The notes under the pieces were generated by a model. It saw only the letters and a program-made list of their open reading frames with translations. It ran no database searches and was not told the DNA's origin. Shown one piece after another: positions 1 through 6,846 of a stretch of 10,120 nucleotides of DNA. Source of the stretch: DATDCV01 sp036524155 (GTDB lineage Bacteria; Verrucomicrobiota; Verrucomicrobiia; Limisphaerales; UBA8199). The translations under genes were made by a program, and so were the position numbers. Where the stretch lies: positions 1-10,120 of the forward strand of contig DATDCV010000649.1 in assembly GCA_036524155.1 (NCBI GenBank), written 5' to 3'. Numbering within the stretch: the stretch's first letter is position 1; every line of letters starts with the position of its first letter.

Positions 1-2
1 GG

Positions 3-1748
3 GTTCCCTGGGACAACGCGGGCTTTGCGTATGCGGATGTTCTGCTCGACCCCATCACCGGCGAATCGGGGCATGGGCAGGCTTATATTACGAGTGTGTT
101 CGGGTTCAGCGGCAAGGCGCGGGCGCGGGCGCTGCTGCGGGCGATGACGGAGCTGGCGGAGAGCAAAAAGGACGACAAGAAAGGGCTGGCAGCGCTGCGA
201 CTGGGGGTGCCATTTCTGGAAACTGCGCCGGCTTGTCAGATCGACCCGCAAACGTTCGCGCAGCAGATGGCGCACGGTTTGCAGGAGGTGCTGGCTAGCG
301 ACGAACTGACCGATGAAGCCGTGCTGCGGGTTTCGCAGGATTACGTGCGGGAGACGGTGGCCCACGAGGTGGGGCACGTGCTGGGGTTGCGGCATAATTT
401 TGCGGGGAGCCTGGCGGCGACTTTGAGCCGGAAGGAACTGGACGCCTGGTTCAGAGACTATATCGCAGGCAAGCCGCTGGAGGCCTACACCAACAAGCTG
501 GCGTCGAGTTCGATGATGGAATACACGGTGTTCAAAGGGGCGGTGTTCGTCGGCTGGCGGATTCGGACGACCAAAGAGCCGCTGCCGCACGACCGCGCGG
601 CCATCGCGTATGGGTATCTGAACAGCACAGAGGCTCGTGACCAGAAGATGCTGTTCGCGACGGATCAGGACACGGGACGGTATGGGGACGTACGGACATT
701 CGATTACGGCACCAACCCGGTGGTGAACGCCTACGAGGAAATCGCCCAGGTAATTGAGTTGTTGCCCAATAACCTGGTCGAGACGTTCATCAGCGCGACG
801 GCACCGCGCAACGAGCACGACCGCATTCCGATTGCCGAAGTCAATCTCAACTACGCCGGGTACGCCAACCAGATGGCGAATCATTTTGCCGACATGCTGT
901 CGTGGTTCCGTGCCGAGACACGGTCGTTGCGCGTCGAAAACGGATTTGAGTTTGTCGGCGACTTGAACCGCAAGGAACGCTTCGAGGCCCACTGGAAATA
1001 CCTCAATTCACAGATCGAAAAGCTGGGGGGCGTGGACCGCGCCGCTTTCGCGTTCCTCCCACTCGACCTCAAGCTGGAACTCAAGCAGGAACCTGCCGGC
1101 GTTGCGGTCGTCCAGCGGGTCAGCGCTACGAATCTCCTCGCCAAACTCGAAAAGTTGCTGGATTCCGAGAACTACAAAACGTTCGTTGGCCTGGACGAAA
1201 AGAAACATAGTTTTTCGAAGGAAGACCGCGAATTGATCCTCAAACGCGCGAAAAAGTTCTTCGAGGAACTTGAAAAGGAAGTCGTCAAGCAGGTTTGCCA
1301 GCGGCTGACGAATGCGCCGAGAACCTTGGGGTCAGAGGCGGTCGGCTCGACCGGAGAAGAGGATATCGTGGCTAAACTCGAGCAGCGCATCATTGAGATG
1401 TCCAAGCTCGTCATCACGGCCAAAGACGATGGGAAGCGTATCGAGGGGAAAGTGGACAAAGGATATGTGGATGTCGTCACATACCGGTATGACCAGGACA
1501 CGCGGCTGGCCGCGGCCAGGGCCCTGGACGACAAGACCGGTTCGTTCAAGGGCTGGGCTGAGGACGCCAAGTCGGACCTGAACACGCAGATGAAGAACGA
1601 TGTTGAGGCGGCGCTGAATCTGTCTCACTTCAAAGATTTCAAGGTGTCGCTATTGTCTCGTCCCCTGCGTGAATGGTACCAAAAGCAGCAGGAAGTGCTG
1701 GCACTGTTGCCGCCGGCCCCGGGGAACCCGACGCTGCCGGCAAGATGA
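3..1748 (+). CDS. Zinc-dependent metalloprotease, Met-zincin (DUF4953-like) family, C-terminal part
   Basis: This frame is open to the left edge, so the protein lacks its N-terminus; 581 residues are visible. A GTG at 96 could be read as a start, but the 31 codons before it continue in frame and read like the family (ADVLLDPITGE at fragment residues 11-21, similar to the DPRTGE region before the catalytic domain). Fragment residues 121-131 are HEVGHVLGLRH, a complete HEXXHXXGXXH motif with three zinc-binding histidines and the catalytic glutamate. SSSMMEY at 168-174 fits the methionine turn of metzincins. Known relatives are large secreted or periplasmic proteases of Bacteroidota, Verrucomicrobiota and similar phyla, usually with a DUF5117-like N-terminal region; that part and any signal peptide lie outside the window. 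The C-terminal 300 residues are charged and helical-looking, with no further motif I recognise. Substrate unknown. The next gene starts 114 bases downstream. Confidence 0.88.
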   Translation, partial: VPWDNAGFAYADVLLDPITGESGHGQAYITSVFGFSGKARARALLRAMTELAESKKDDKKGLAALRLGVPFLETAPACQIDPQTFAQQMAHGLQEVLASDELTDEAVLRVSQDYVRETVAHEVGHVLGLRHNFAGSLAATLSRKELDAWFRDYIAGKPLEAYTNKLASSSMMEYTVFKGAVFVGWRIRTTKEPLPHDRAAIAYGYLNSTEARDQKMLFATDQDTGRYGDVRTFDYGTNPVVNAYEEIAQVIELLPNNLVETFISATAPRNEHDRIPIAEVNLNYAGYANQMANHFADMLSWFRAETRSLRVENGFEFVGDLNRKERFEAHWKYLNSQIEKLGGVDRAAFAFLPLDLKLELKQEPAGVAVVQRVSATNLLAKLEKLLDSENYKTFVGLDEKKHSFSKEDRELILKRAKKFFEELEKEVVKQVCQRLTNAPRTLGSEAVGSTGEEDIVAKLEQRIIEMSKLVITAKDDGKRIEGKVDKGYVDVVTYRYDQDTRLAAARALDDKTGSFKGWAEDAKSDLNTQMKNDVEAALNLSHFKDFKVSLLSRPLREWYQKQQEVLALLPPAPGNPTLPAR

Positions 1749-1862
1749 GCGGAAAACAGAAAAATCTGGAGCGAGAACGGGAGATCGCCAGCATCAAGCC
1801 ACGACCGGAAGGGCGCTGGATTTAGCCGTTTCAACGTGAGGCAATGAATGGTCTAATCAGCC

Positions 1863-2651
1863 ATGCGGATAAGCTATTTCCAGGTCAACGCTTTCACCTC
1901 GAGTCCGTTCGGCGGAAACCCGGCGGGAGTCTGTGTGCTCGGAGACTGGCTCCCCGACGAGTTGCTTCAGAAGATCGCTGCGGAAAACAACTTGTCGGAG
2001 ACTGCATTTTTCACGCGGGAGGAGGACCACTTCCATTTGCGGTGGATGACTCCGGCGGTTGAAGTGGACCTATGCGGGCATGCGACGTTGGCGACGGCCC
2101 ATGTAATCTTTTCCGAGCTGGGGGAAGCAAAAGAGCGGCTCTGGTTTCGCACGCGCAGCGGGCGGGTAAGCGCGGCCCGCCGTGGTGAGATGATCGAGCT
2201 GGATTTCCCGTCTCGTCCGCCGGTGCCGTGCGCGGCGCCCGACCTGTTGACCGCGGCGCTCAGGCGCACACCGATGAAGGTGCTCAAATCGCGCGATTAC
2301 GTGGCGGTGTTCGCAACGGAGGCGGATGTGGCAACGTTGCAGCCGGAAATGGCGTTGGTCAGCCAGTTGGATTCCCTGGGGCTGATCGTGACCGCGCCGG
2401 GCACTCAGTGCGATTTCGTCTCCAGGTTTTTCGCTCCGCAAGTCGGGGTCCCTGAGGATCCGGTCACCGGCTCGGCACATAGCACTCTGGTGCCTTATTG
2501 GGCCGGGCGTCTCGGCAAAAGCGAGTTGTGCGCGAAGCAGATATCATGGCGCGGCGGAGATCTTTACTGCCGCCTGGCGGGAGATCGTGTCGGGATTGCC
2601 GGCCGGGCGATCACATACTCGCGCGGGGAATTGCATCTGCCGTATCCGTAA
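1863..2651 (+). CDS. PhzF family isomerase/epimerase
   Basis: A 262-residue cytoplasmic protein of the PhzF (YddE-like) family, which has the diaminopimelate-epimerase fold and is full length for the family. The N-terminus MRISYFQVNAFT followed by GGNPAGV (residues 17-23) is typical. NLSETAFF (43-50) contains E46, matching the catalytic glutamate of PhzF; DLCGHAT is at 69-75 and EDPVTGSAH at 198-206, two strongly conserved segments. PhzF of Pseudomonas isomerises trans-2,3-dihydro-3-hydroxyanthranilate in phenazine synthesis, but no other phenazine gene is here, so the substrate of this member is unknown. The ATG at 1863 is chosen because an in-frame TAA lies just upstream at 1854 and the protein begins at the conserved first strand. 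No clear ribosome binding site precedes it. Same strand as its neighbours, with gaps of 114 and 123 bases; operon membership is uncertain. Confidence 0.93.
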   Translation: MRISYFQVNAFTSSPFGGNPAGVCVLGDWLPDELLQKIAAENNLSETAFFTREEDHFHLRWMTPAVEVDLCGHATLATAHVIFSELGEAKERLWFRTRSGRVSAARRGEMIELDFPSRPPVPCAAPDLLTAALRRTPMKVLKSRDYVAVFATEADVATLQPEMALVSQLDSLGLIVTAPGTQCDFVSRFFAPQVGVPEDPVTGSAHSTLVPYWAGRLGKSELCAKQISWRGGDLYCRLAGDRVGIAGRAITYSRGELHLPYP

Positions 2652-2675
2652 GACCGGCACCTGGACTGGCCGGTC
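2652..2675 (+). other. Hairpin directly after the PhzF-family gene
   Basis: A 7-bp perfect stem (2652-2658 GACCGGC pairing with 2669-2675 GCCGGTC) with a 10-nt loop begins at the base after the TAA stop. No T run follows, so it is not a canonical intrinsic terminator. It may protect the mRNA 3' end, attenuate read-through into the next gene, or be chance in GC-rich DNA. Confidence 0.25.
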
Positions 2676-2765
2676 GAGTGAATGATTGCATCCGCCGAGC
2701 GACTGCGATACCGTGCCCGCATAGACTCGCTCAACAGCAGCCGAGCACTCAACCAAAAGATCATC

Positions 2766-2770
2766 AGGAA
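2766..2770 (+). promoter_or_regulatory. Ribosome binding site that supports the ATG at 2775
   Basis: AGGAA ends four bases before the ATG at 2775. It is the only recognisable Shine-Dalgarno-like site before any gene start in the window. Together with the Tat signal that follows immediately, it favours 2775 over the in-frame ATG at 2682. Confidence 0.4.
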
Positions 2771-2774
2771 ATTT

Positions 2775-3731
2775 ATGCTGAACCGTCGTTCATTTTTCGC
2801 CACCACCGCCTGTCTTGGCGCCGGGCTGGCCCTGGGAACCGAGGCGCAGCCGGCCCAACCACGCCCCCGCCGGAAGAAACGCATCAAGCTCGGCATTGCC
2901 AGCTACTCCTATTGGCATTTCCGCGATCCCAAGGTGTCGATCGAGAGCGTCATTGACAAAGCGGCAGAAATTGGCGTTGAGGGTGTCGACATTCTGCATC
3001 GGCAGATGGATATCCCCGAAAAAGAACCGCTGGCGGCGGACCATCGCGCGTATCTTCAAAGATTGAAACGCCATGCGTTCCGTAGCGGGATCGACCTGGT
3101 TTGTCTCTCCATCCATCAGAATTTTGTCCAGCAGGATCCCGCCGAGCGCCAGAAGCAAGTCGATCACACCCATAAATGTCTCGAGATCGCCTATGAGCTT
3201 GGCGTCCCCTGCATCCGGTTGAACTCCGGCCGCTGGAATACGATTAAGGATTTCGACGACCTGATGAAGGCACGGGGCATTGAGCCGATCCTGCCGGGCT
3301 GCACGGAGGACGAGGGGTTCAAGTGGTGCATTGAAAGCATCGAAAAATGCCTCCCGAAAGCGGAGCAATGCGGCGTGGTGATGGCGTTGGAGAATCATTG
3401 GGGGCTGAGCCGCACGCCCGAGGGTCAGCTACGCCTCATTAATGCGGTGTCGTCGCCCTGGCTCGGCGGGTTGATGGACACAGGCAATTTCATGGAAGAG
3501 CCATACGACAAGCTGAAGCAGATCGCCCCCAAAACCGTTTACGTGCAAGCCAAGACGTATTATGGCGGCGGGGAGTGGTACACGCTGGACCTGGACTATA
3601 AGCGCATCGCCCGGATCTTGTCTGAGGCGGGATACACCGGCTATTGTTCGGTGGAATTTGAAGGTAAAGAAAACGCCGACGTGGCGGTTCCCAAAAGCAT
3701 TGCGCTGCTGCGCAAGACCATTGGTGCTTGA
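2775..3731 (+). CDS. Tat-exported sugar phosphate isomerase/epimerase-like TIM-barrel protein
   Basis: A 318-residue protein of the xylose-isomerase-like TIM-barrel superfamily (AP endonuclease 2 type). The N-terminus MLNRRSFFATTACLGAGLALG is a twin-arginine signal (RRSFF, then a hydrophobic stretch and small residues), so the protein is likely folded in the cytoplasm and exported. A longer reading from the ATG at 2682 would bury this signal behind 31 residues and is less likely. Barrel landmarks are KLGIASYSYW after the signal, EIGVEGVDI, ALENHWG with E206, MDTGNF with D235, VQAKTYYGGG with Q258 and K260, and SVEFEG with E294. E206, D235 and E294 fit metal ligands of the family; the third position, often histidine, is Q258. 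Exported members are common in Planctomycetota and Verrucomicrobiota and are usually presumed to act on carbohydrates, but this substrate cannot be read from sequence. Its stop overlaps the start of the next gene by four bases. Confidence 0.88.
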   Translation: MLNRRSFFATTACLGAGLALGTEAQPAQPRPRRKKRIKLGIASYSYWHFRDPKVSIESVIDKAAEIGVEGVDILHRQMDIPEKEPLAADHRAYLQRLKRHAFRSGIDLVCLSIHQNFVQQDPAERQKQVDHTHKCLEIAYELGVPCIRLNSGRWNTIKDFDDLMKARGIEPILPGCTEDEGFKWCIESIEKCLPKAEQCGVVMALENHWGLSRTPEGQLRLINAVSSPWLGGLMDTGNFMEEPYDKLKQIAPKTVYVQAKTYYGGGEWYTLDLDYKRIARILSEAGYTGYCSVEFEGKENADVAVPKSIALLRKTIGA

Positions 3732-5239
3732 ACTCGCCGCTGACTGCCGCACCCTCGATATGCCATGCCGCGAGGTCGCAGCGCCCCGCGATCGGTCCAT
3801 CATTTTTCGACCGAGTCGGTCTTGGCGTCGCTTTCATTTTTTGGCTCGCGAGCCTCTCGATTTCAGCCGCGGACTCACCGGGCTACGTGGTGGTAGTGTC
3901 CGCCAAAACCAAAGCCAAGCCTGAATGGAACCGTGTCGTGCTGGCACTGGCCTCAAAGCACACGGGCCGTGCCTTGACCTTCGAGGCCTCGGTCGAAGAA
4001 ATTCTGCCCGAACTCCGCCGCATATTTCCTCGTCATATTTGCTTCGTTGCTCAGCCGGAGGAGGCGACTCGGGAATTCGTCGCGCAGGTGCATCGGCTGA
4101 CCCGTCGCCTGGACGACGATCCCTACACCGACTGTTTCTGGGGGATTGTCACCGGGTACGACGCGGCGAACGCGCTCAGAATTGCGCAAGGCGCAGCGCC
4201 ATTGACCATTCGCAAAGTCGCAGCCGGGACGTCGATCCCGCTCGAGAACTGCGAGGAAGGCGTGTGGTACTCCGAGGTCAAAAAGAACCAGGCCGTCCGG
4301 AAGCGCAAAGGCCAGCAAGCCGTTGAGGAGCGTGGTCCCGACGATACCACCAAAAGCCTCGTGGATTGGCTCAACGATCACCGCCCCGATCTATTTGTCA
4401 CTTCCGGCCATGCAACCGCGCGCGACTGGCAAATCGGCTATGCATACAAAAACGGTTCGTTCCGCTGTGAGAACGGGAAGCTGTACGGCCTTGACACGAC
4501 CGGCCGGCGGTTTCCGATCGAGTCCTCTAATCCCAAGGTTTATTTGCCTGTGGGCAACTGCCTCATGGGCCACATTGACAGCCAAAATGCGATGGCGCTG
4601 GCGTTTATGAACAGCGCCGGAGTGGTGCAGATGATCGGTTACACCGTGAACACCTGGTACGGGTATGCGGGTTGGGGCTGCCTGGATTATTTCCTCGAAC
4701 AACCCGGACGGTTCACCCTTGCGGAAGCTTTTGTCGCCAACGACCAGGCGCTGGTTTATCGGCTGGTGACTTACTTTCCGGAGTTGCTCGGCGCCGAAAT
4801 CGATCCGGACGGCCGCACCAAGGCGCAAATCAACCCGGGCGCGAAAGCGCAAAGCGCGGGATTGACCCGACAAGATGGCAGGGGACTGCTCTATGACCGG
4901 GACGTGCTCGCGTTCTACGGCGATCCGGCTTGGGAAGCGCGTCTGGCGGCCACGCCATCAAGGTGGGACCAAACTCTGGCGCGCGAAGGAGACGTCTGGA
5001 CGCTGGAGCTAAAGCTCAACCGTGGCGCCAGGTCCTTCCAGGTGGTGGACCCGAACGGATCGCAACGCGGCGGCAGGCCCGTAATCGAGTTCCTGCCGTG
5101 CCGGGTCAAGGCCGCAGAAGTACTCGCAGGCGCCGATCTCAGTCCGCTTATCACCGACGATTTTGTGCTCATGCCGATCCCGGACAAATGCGAGCCGGGA
5201 CAGATTTATCGAGTCGTGTTTCGCGCGGCTCCCCGATGA
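3728..5239 (+). CDS. Secreted protein resembling C25 (gingipain-like, caspase-fold) cysteine peptidase
   Basis: A protein of about 503 residues. No in-frame ATG or GTG precedes the conserved part, so the best start is TTG at 3728, which overlaps the previous stop as TTGA. Residues about 29-48 (VGLGVAFIFWLASLSISAAD) form a hydrophobic segment ending in a likely signal peptidase site, so export by Sec is expected. The middle has two features of clan CD (caspase-fold) peptidases: DLFVTSGHAT with H228 after a hydrophobic strand, and VYLPVGNCLMGH with C278 after another, followed by a strand-like GVVQMIGYT. A later FYGDPAW (residues 397-402, with G398-P400) matches the GDP motif that commonly follows the catalytic domain in C25 proteins. 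The last 100 residues look like a small beta domain. I see no type IX sorting domain. The peptidase assignment is inferred from motif order and was not confirmed by alignment; it could be an inactive relative. It is sandwiched by overlaps with the isomerase-like gene and the DUF218 gene. Confidence 0.7.
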   Translation: MNSPLTAAPSICHAARSQRPAIGPSFFDRVGLGVAFIFWLASLSISAADSPGYVVVVSAKTKAKPEWNRVVLALASKHTGRALTFEASVEEILPELRRIFPRHICFVAQPEEATREFVAQVHRLTRRLDDDPYTDCFWGIVTGYDAANALRIAQGAAPLTIRKVAAGTSIPLENCEEGVWYSEVKKNQAVRKRKGQQAVEERGPDDTTKSLVDWLNDHRPDLFVTSGHATARDWQIGYAYKNGSFRCENGKLYGLDTTGRRFPIESSNPKVYLPVGNCLMGHIDSQNAMALAFMNSAGVVQMIGYTVNTWYGYAGWGCLDYFLEQPGRFTLAEAFVANDQALVYRLVTYFPELLGAEIDPDGRTKAQINPGAKAQSAGLTRQDGRGLLYDRDVLAFYGDPAWEARLAATPSRWDQTLAREGDVWTLELKLNRGARSFQVVDPNGSQRGGRPVIEFLPCRVKAAEVLAGADLSPLITDDFVLMPIPDKCEPGQIYRVVFRAAPR

Positions 5240-5964
5240 GAGCCTTTCGAAAAGCAAATACTGATCAGGACGCCGCCTCGCGGCGATTTTGGGGCCTCCT
5301 TCAACGCCGTCAATGCGTAGTGCCGACCTGGCGCGGGTGCCTGGCGTTTATTCTGGTTTTTCTGGCACTGACGATCGGGCTCGGGCGGGGTCTGCATTCG
5401 TTTCTCTCGCTGAACGAGACCGTGGGCGGGGGATCGCTGGCGGTGGAAGGTTGGGCGTCGGATTATTCGATGGAGATGGCGGTGATCGAGTTCAAGCGGG
5501 GCGGATTCGAGAAGATCTATGTCACCGGGGGGCCGATCGAGTGGGGGGCGCCTTTATCGGAGTACAAAACGTATGCCGAGAGGGGCGCCGCGGTGCTGCT
5601 AAAGCTGGGCATGGCCACCAACCTGGTTCAGGCGGTGCCGGCTGGTCGTGTGCGTGCCGACCGGACGTATGCCGCCGCGGTCGCCTTGAATGCCTGGGTC
5701 CGCGAGCACAAGACGCCCCTGTCTAAACTGCAGGTCATTTCTGAAGGCCCGCACGCGCGGCGCTCGAGATTGTTGTTCGCCCAGGCGCTTGGCCGTGGCG
5801 TGCAAGTCGGTGTGACCGCCGTTCCCGTGTCTGAGTACGACCCGCAGAAGTGGTGGCGGTCCAGCGCGGGAGTCAGGGGCGTGATTGGCGAGTTGCTGGC
5901 TTACGGTTACGCCCGATTCCTGTTTTGGGGCGGCGAGGCGACAGAGCCGGCGGCGGACCGTTGA
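5236..5964 (+). CDS. DUF218 (YdcF/SanA/ElyC-like) membrane-anchored protein
   Basis: A 242-residue protein whose ATG overlaps the preceding stop (ATGA at 5236-5239). The same frame stays open upstream to a TTG at 4930 inside the previous gene, but that stretch is composition-driven and the overlap ATG is the natural start. Residues about 32-52 form one transmembrane helix after a basic N-terminus, which anchors the rest outside the cytoplasm. The domain fits DUF218: LAVEGWASDY (68-77) in place of the usual first strand, KIYVTGG (93-99), an EYKTYAERGAAVLLKLGM helix (109-126), the RVRADRTYAAAVAL segment (138-151) and VISEGPHARRSR (167-178), similar to the late conserved histidine/arginine region. 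E. coli relatives SanA and ElyC affect envelope integrity and peptidoglycan or lipid-carrier metabolism; the role here is unknown. It is probably co-translated with the C25-like gene and is the last gene before a convergent gap. Confidence 0.8.
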   Translation: MRAFRKANTDQDAASRRFWGLLQRRQCVVPTWRGCLAFILVFLALTIGLGRGLHSFLSLNETVGGGSLAVEGWASDYSMEMAVIEFKRGGFEKIYVTGGPIEWGAPLSEYKTYAERGAAVLLKLGMATNLVQAVPAGRVRADRTYAAAVALNAWVREHKTPLSKLQVISEGPHARRSRLLFAQALGRGVQVGVTAVPVSEYDPQKWWRSSAGVRGVIGELLAYGYARFLFWGGEATEPAADR

Positions 5965-6010
5965 AGTACTACCACTAATTATCTGTGGAGGGCAGCCGCT
6001 GGAGTGGGGT

Positions 6011-6080
6011 CGGCGCGCGGACTTCAGTCCGCAGCAACACACGAAATCGGCAAGTGCTGCGGACTGAAGTCCGCGCGCCG
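6011..6080. repeat. Perfect 26-bp inverted repeat, REP-like or miniature mobile element
   Basis: Bases 6011-6036 are the exact reverse complement of 6055-6080, with 18 nt between (6037-6054). Each arm also contains a smaller palindrome: GCGGACT at 6017-6023 pairs with AGTCCGC at 6026-6032 around TC, and the mirror copy lies at 6059-6074. The element sits between convergent genes and has no T run on either side, so it is not a plain intrinsic terminator, although such a long stem could still stop or protect both transcripts. Nested palindromes in inverted pairs are typical of REP/BIME sequences mobilised by RAYT transposases. No transposase is present in this window. The rest of 5965-6149 shows nothing I can name. 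Confidence 0.85.
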
Positions 6081-6149
6081 CATGCTTGGCCCACCCTTAA
6101 CTGATCCATTACCTGTTAAAGCGCTGAAGAGTCAAAGGGTCCGTGCGGC

Positions 6150-6833
6150 CTATTGTTTAGGGCCAAAGACGTTATCCAGGATCACTTCCTTGGTTTTCCA
6201 TATTAGCGCCATCGTCATCGCCAGGGGCAACAGCACCAACATCACCAGCAGCCAGAAGTTGCCCTGGTTCAGAACGATCATTACCGCCTGCAGAACAATT
6301 GGCAAATCGGGTATGCGGCTTAGCACCACATAAAAGCCCCCAACGATTACGGTCGCCGCCAGGAGATTGAAATTCAGGCTGGTGAACTGCCGGGTCTCCA
6401 ACCGCAAGGCCTCATCGGGAATCATCGCGCCCAAGCGGCGCAGCACGCGGTTGAGACTCCCCAGGAAGAGCAGACCGGAGAAGATCAGCAAGATAACGAT
6501 CGCGGTAAAGAACCTGTTTTCCGGCATTTTGTTCCACCAATATAGAAAGGGGCTCAGGCCGAAGTTGATTAGGCCGAGCAGATTAGCCGCGTCCAGCGCG
6601 CTCCGCCACACCCGTTCCTGTTTCTGGAAAGCGCCGAGCAGCCAGAGCGCATACACCAGCAGGCCGGTACACGCAATCGGCGGGAGGATGTGATAAGACT
6701 TCAGCGTCTCCGCTTTAGCGATGTGAAAGCAAACCACCAGGGTGAGCGGCAACCCCCAAAAAAGGGCCGAAAGACCCCGAACCAGCTTCCCCAGCGAGCG
6801 CATGAGTTCGGGATTGGGTGAAGCCTCTGGCAT
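6150..6833 (-). CDS. Six-helix integral membrane protein of unknown function
   Basis: A 227-residue hydrophobic protein that I do not recognise. About six transmembrane segments are visible near residues 21-39, 50-69, 82-100, 108-127, 154-172 and 192-212. Between helices four and five is a charged segment (LRRLGAMIPDEALRLETRQF, 131-150), probably cytoplasmic. There is no signal peptide, metal motif or transporter signature. The start at 6833 lies 13 nt after the speA stop on the same strand, so the two are likely co-transcribed; an internal ATG at codon 11 is a possible alternative start, and neither has a Shine-Dalgarno sequence. The position after speA could hint at a link with polyamine or arginine metabolism or transport, but nothing in the protein shows this. 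The gene ends in the convergent gap that holds the inverted repeat. Confidence 0.72.
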   Translation of the reverse strand: MPEASPNPELMRSLGKLVRGLSALFWGLPLTLVVCFHIAKAETLKSYHILPPIACTGLLVYALWLLGAFQKQERVWRSALDAANLLGLINFGLSPFLYWWNKMPENRFFTAIVILLIFSGLLFLGSLNRVLRRLGAMIPDEALRLETRQFTSLNFNLLAATVIVGGFYVVLSRIPDLPIVLQAVMIVLNQGNFWLLVMLVLLPLAMTMALIWKTKEVILDNVFGPKQ

Positions 6834-6846
6834 CGAAACCGGGGTT

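Noticed and set aside
1745..1825. A 26-codon frame overlapping the metalloprotease stop (ATGA)
   Set aside because: The peptide is short, charged, has no SD and no recognisable motif. The overlap alone is weak evidence, since ATGA occurs by chance at many TGA stops.
1863..2651. The PhzF-family gene as evidence of a phenazine cluster
   Set aside because: No phzA/B, phzD, phzE or phzG relatives are present in the window, and most PhzF-family proteins lie outside phenazine pathways.
2682..2774. ATG at 2682 as start of the TIM-barrel gene
   Set aside because: It would place 31 extra residues before a good twin-arginine signal; the ATG at 2775 has an SD-like AGGAA and puts the RR motif at residues 4-5.
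4930..5235. Upstream extension of the DUF218 frame from a TTG at 4930
   Set aside because: It overlaps the C25-like gene by about 310 bases, and its translation is Arg/Gly/Pro-rich without family similarity. The ATG at 5236 in the ATGA overlap is a normal coupled start.
6011..6080. The inverted repeat read as a plain rho-independent terminator
   Set aside because: No T run follows the stem on either strand, and the nested palindromes in each arm are unusual for a terminator. A role in ending both transcripts remains possible but is not the best single description.
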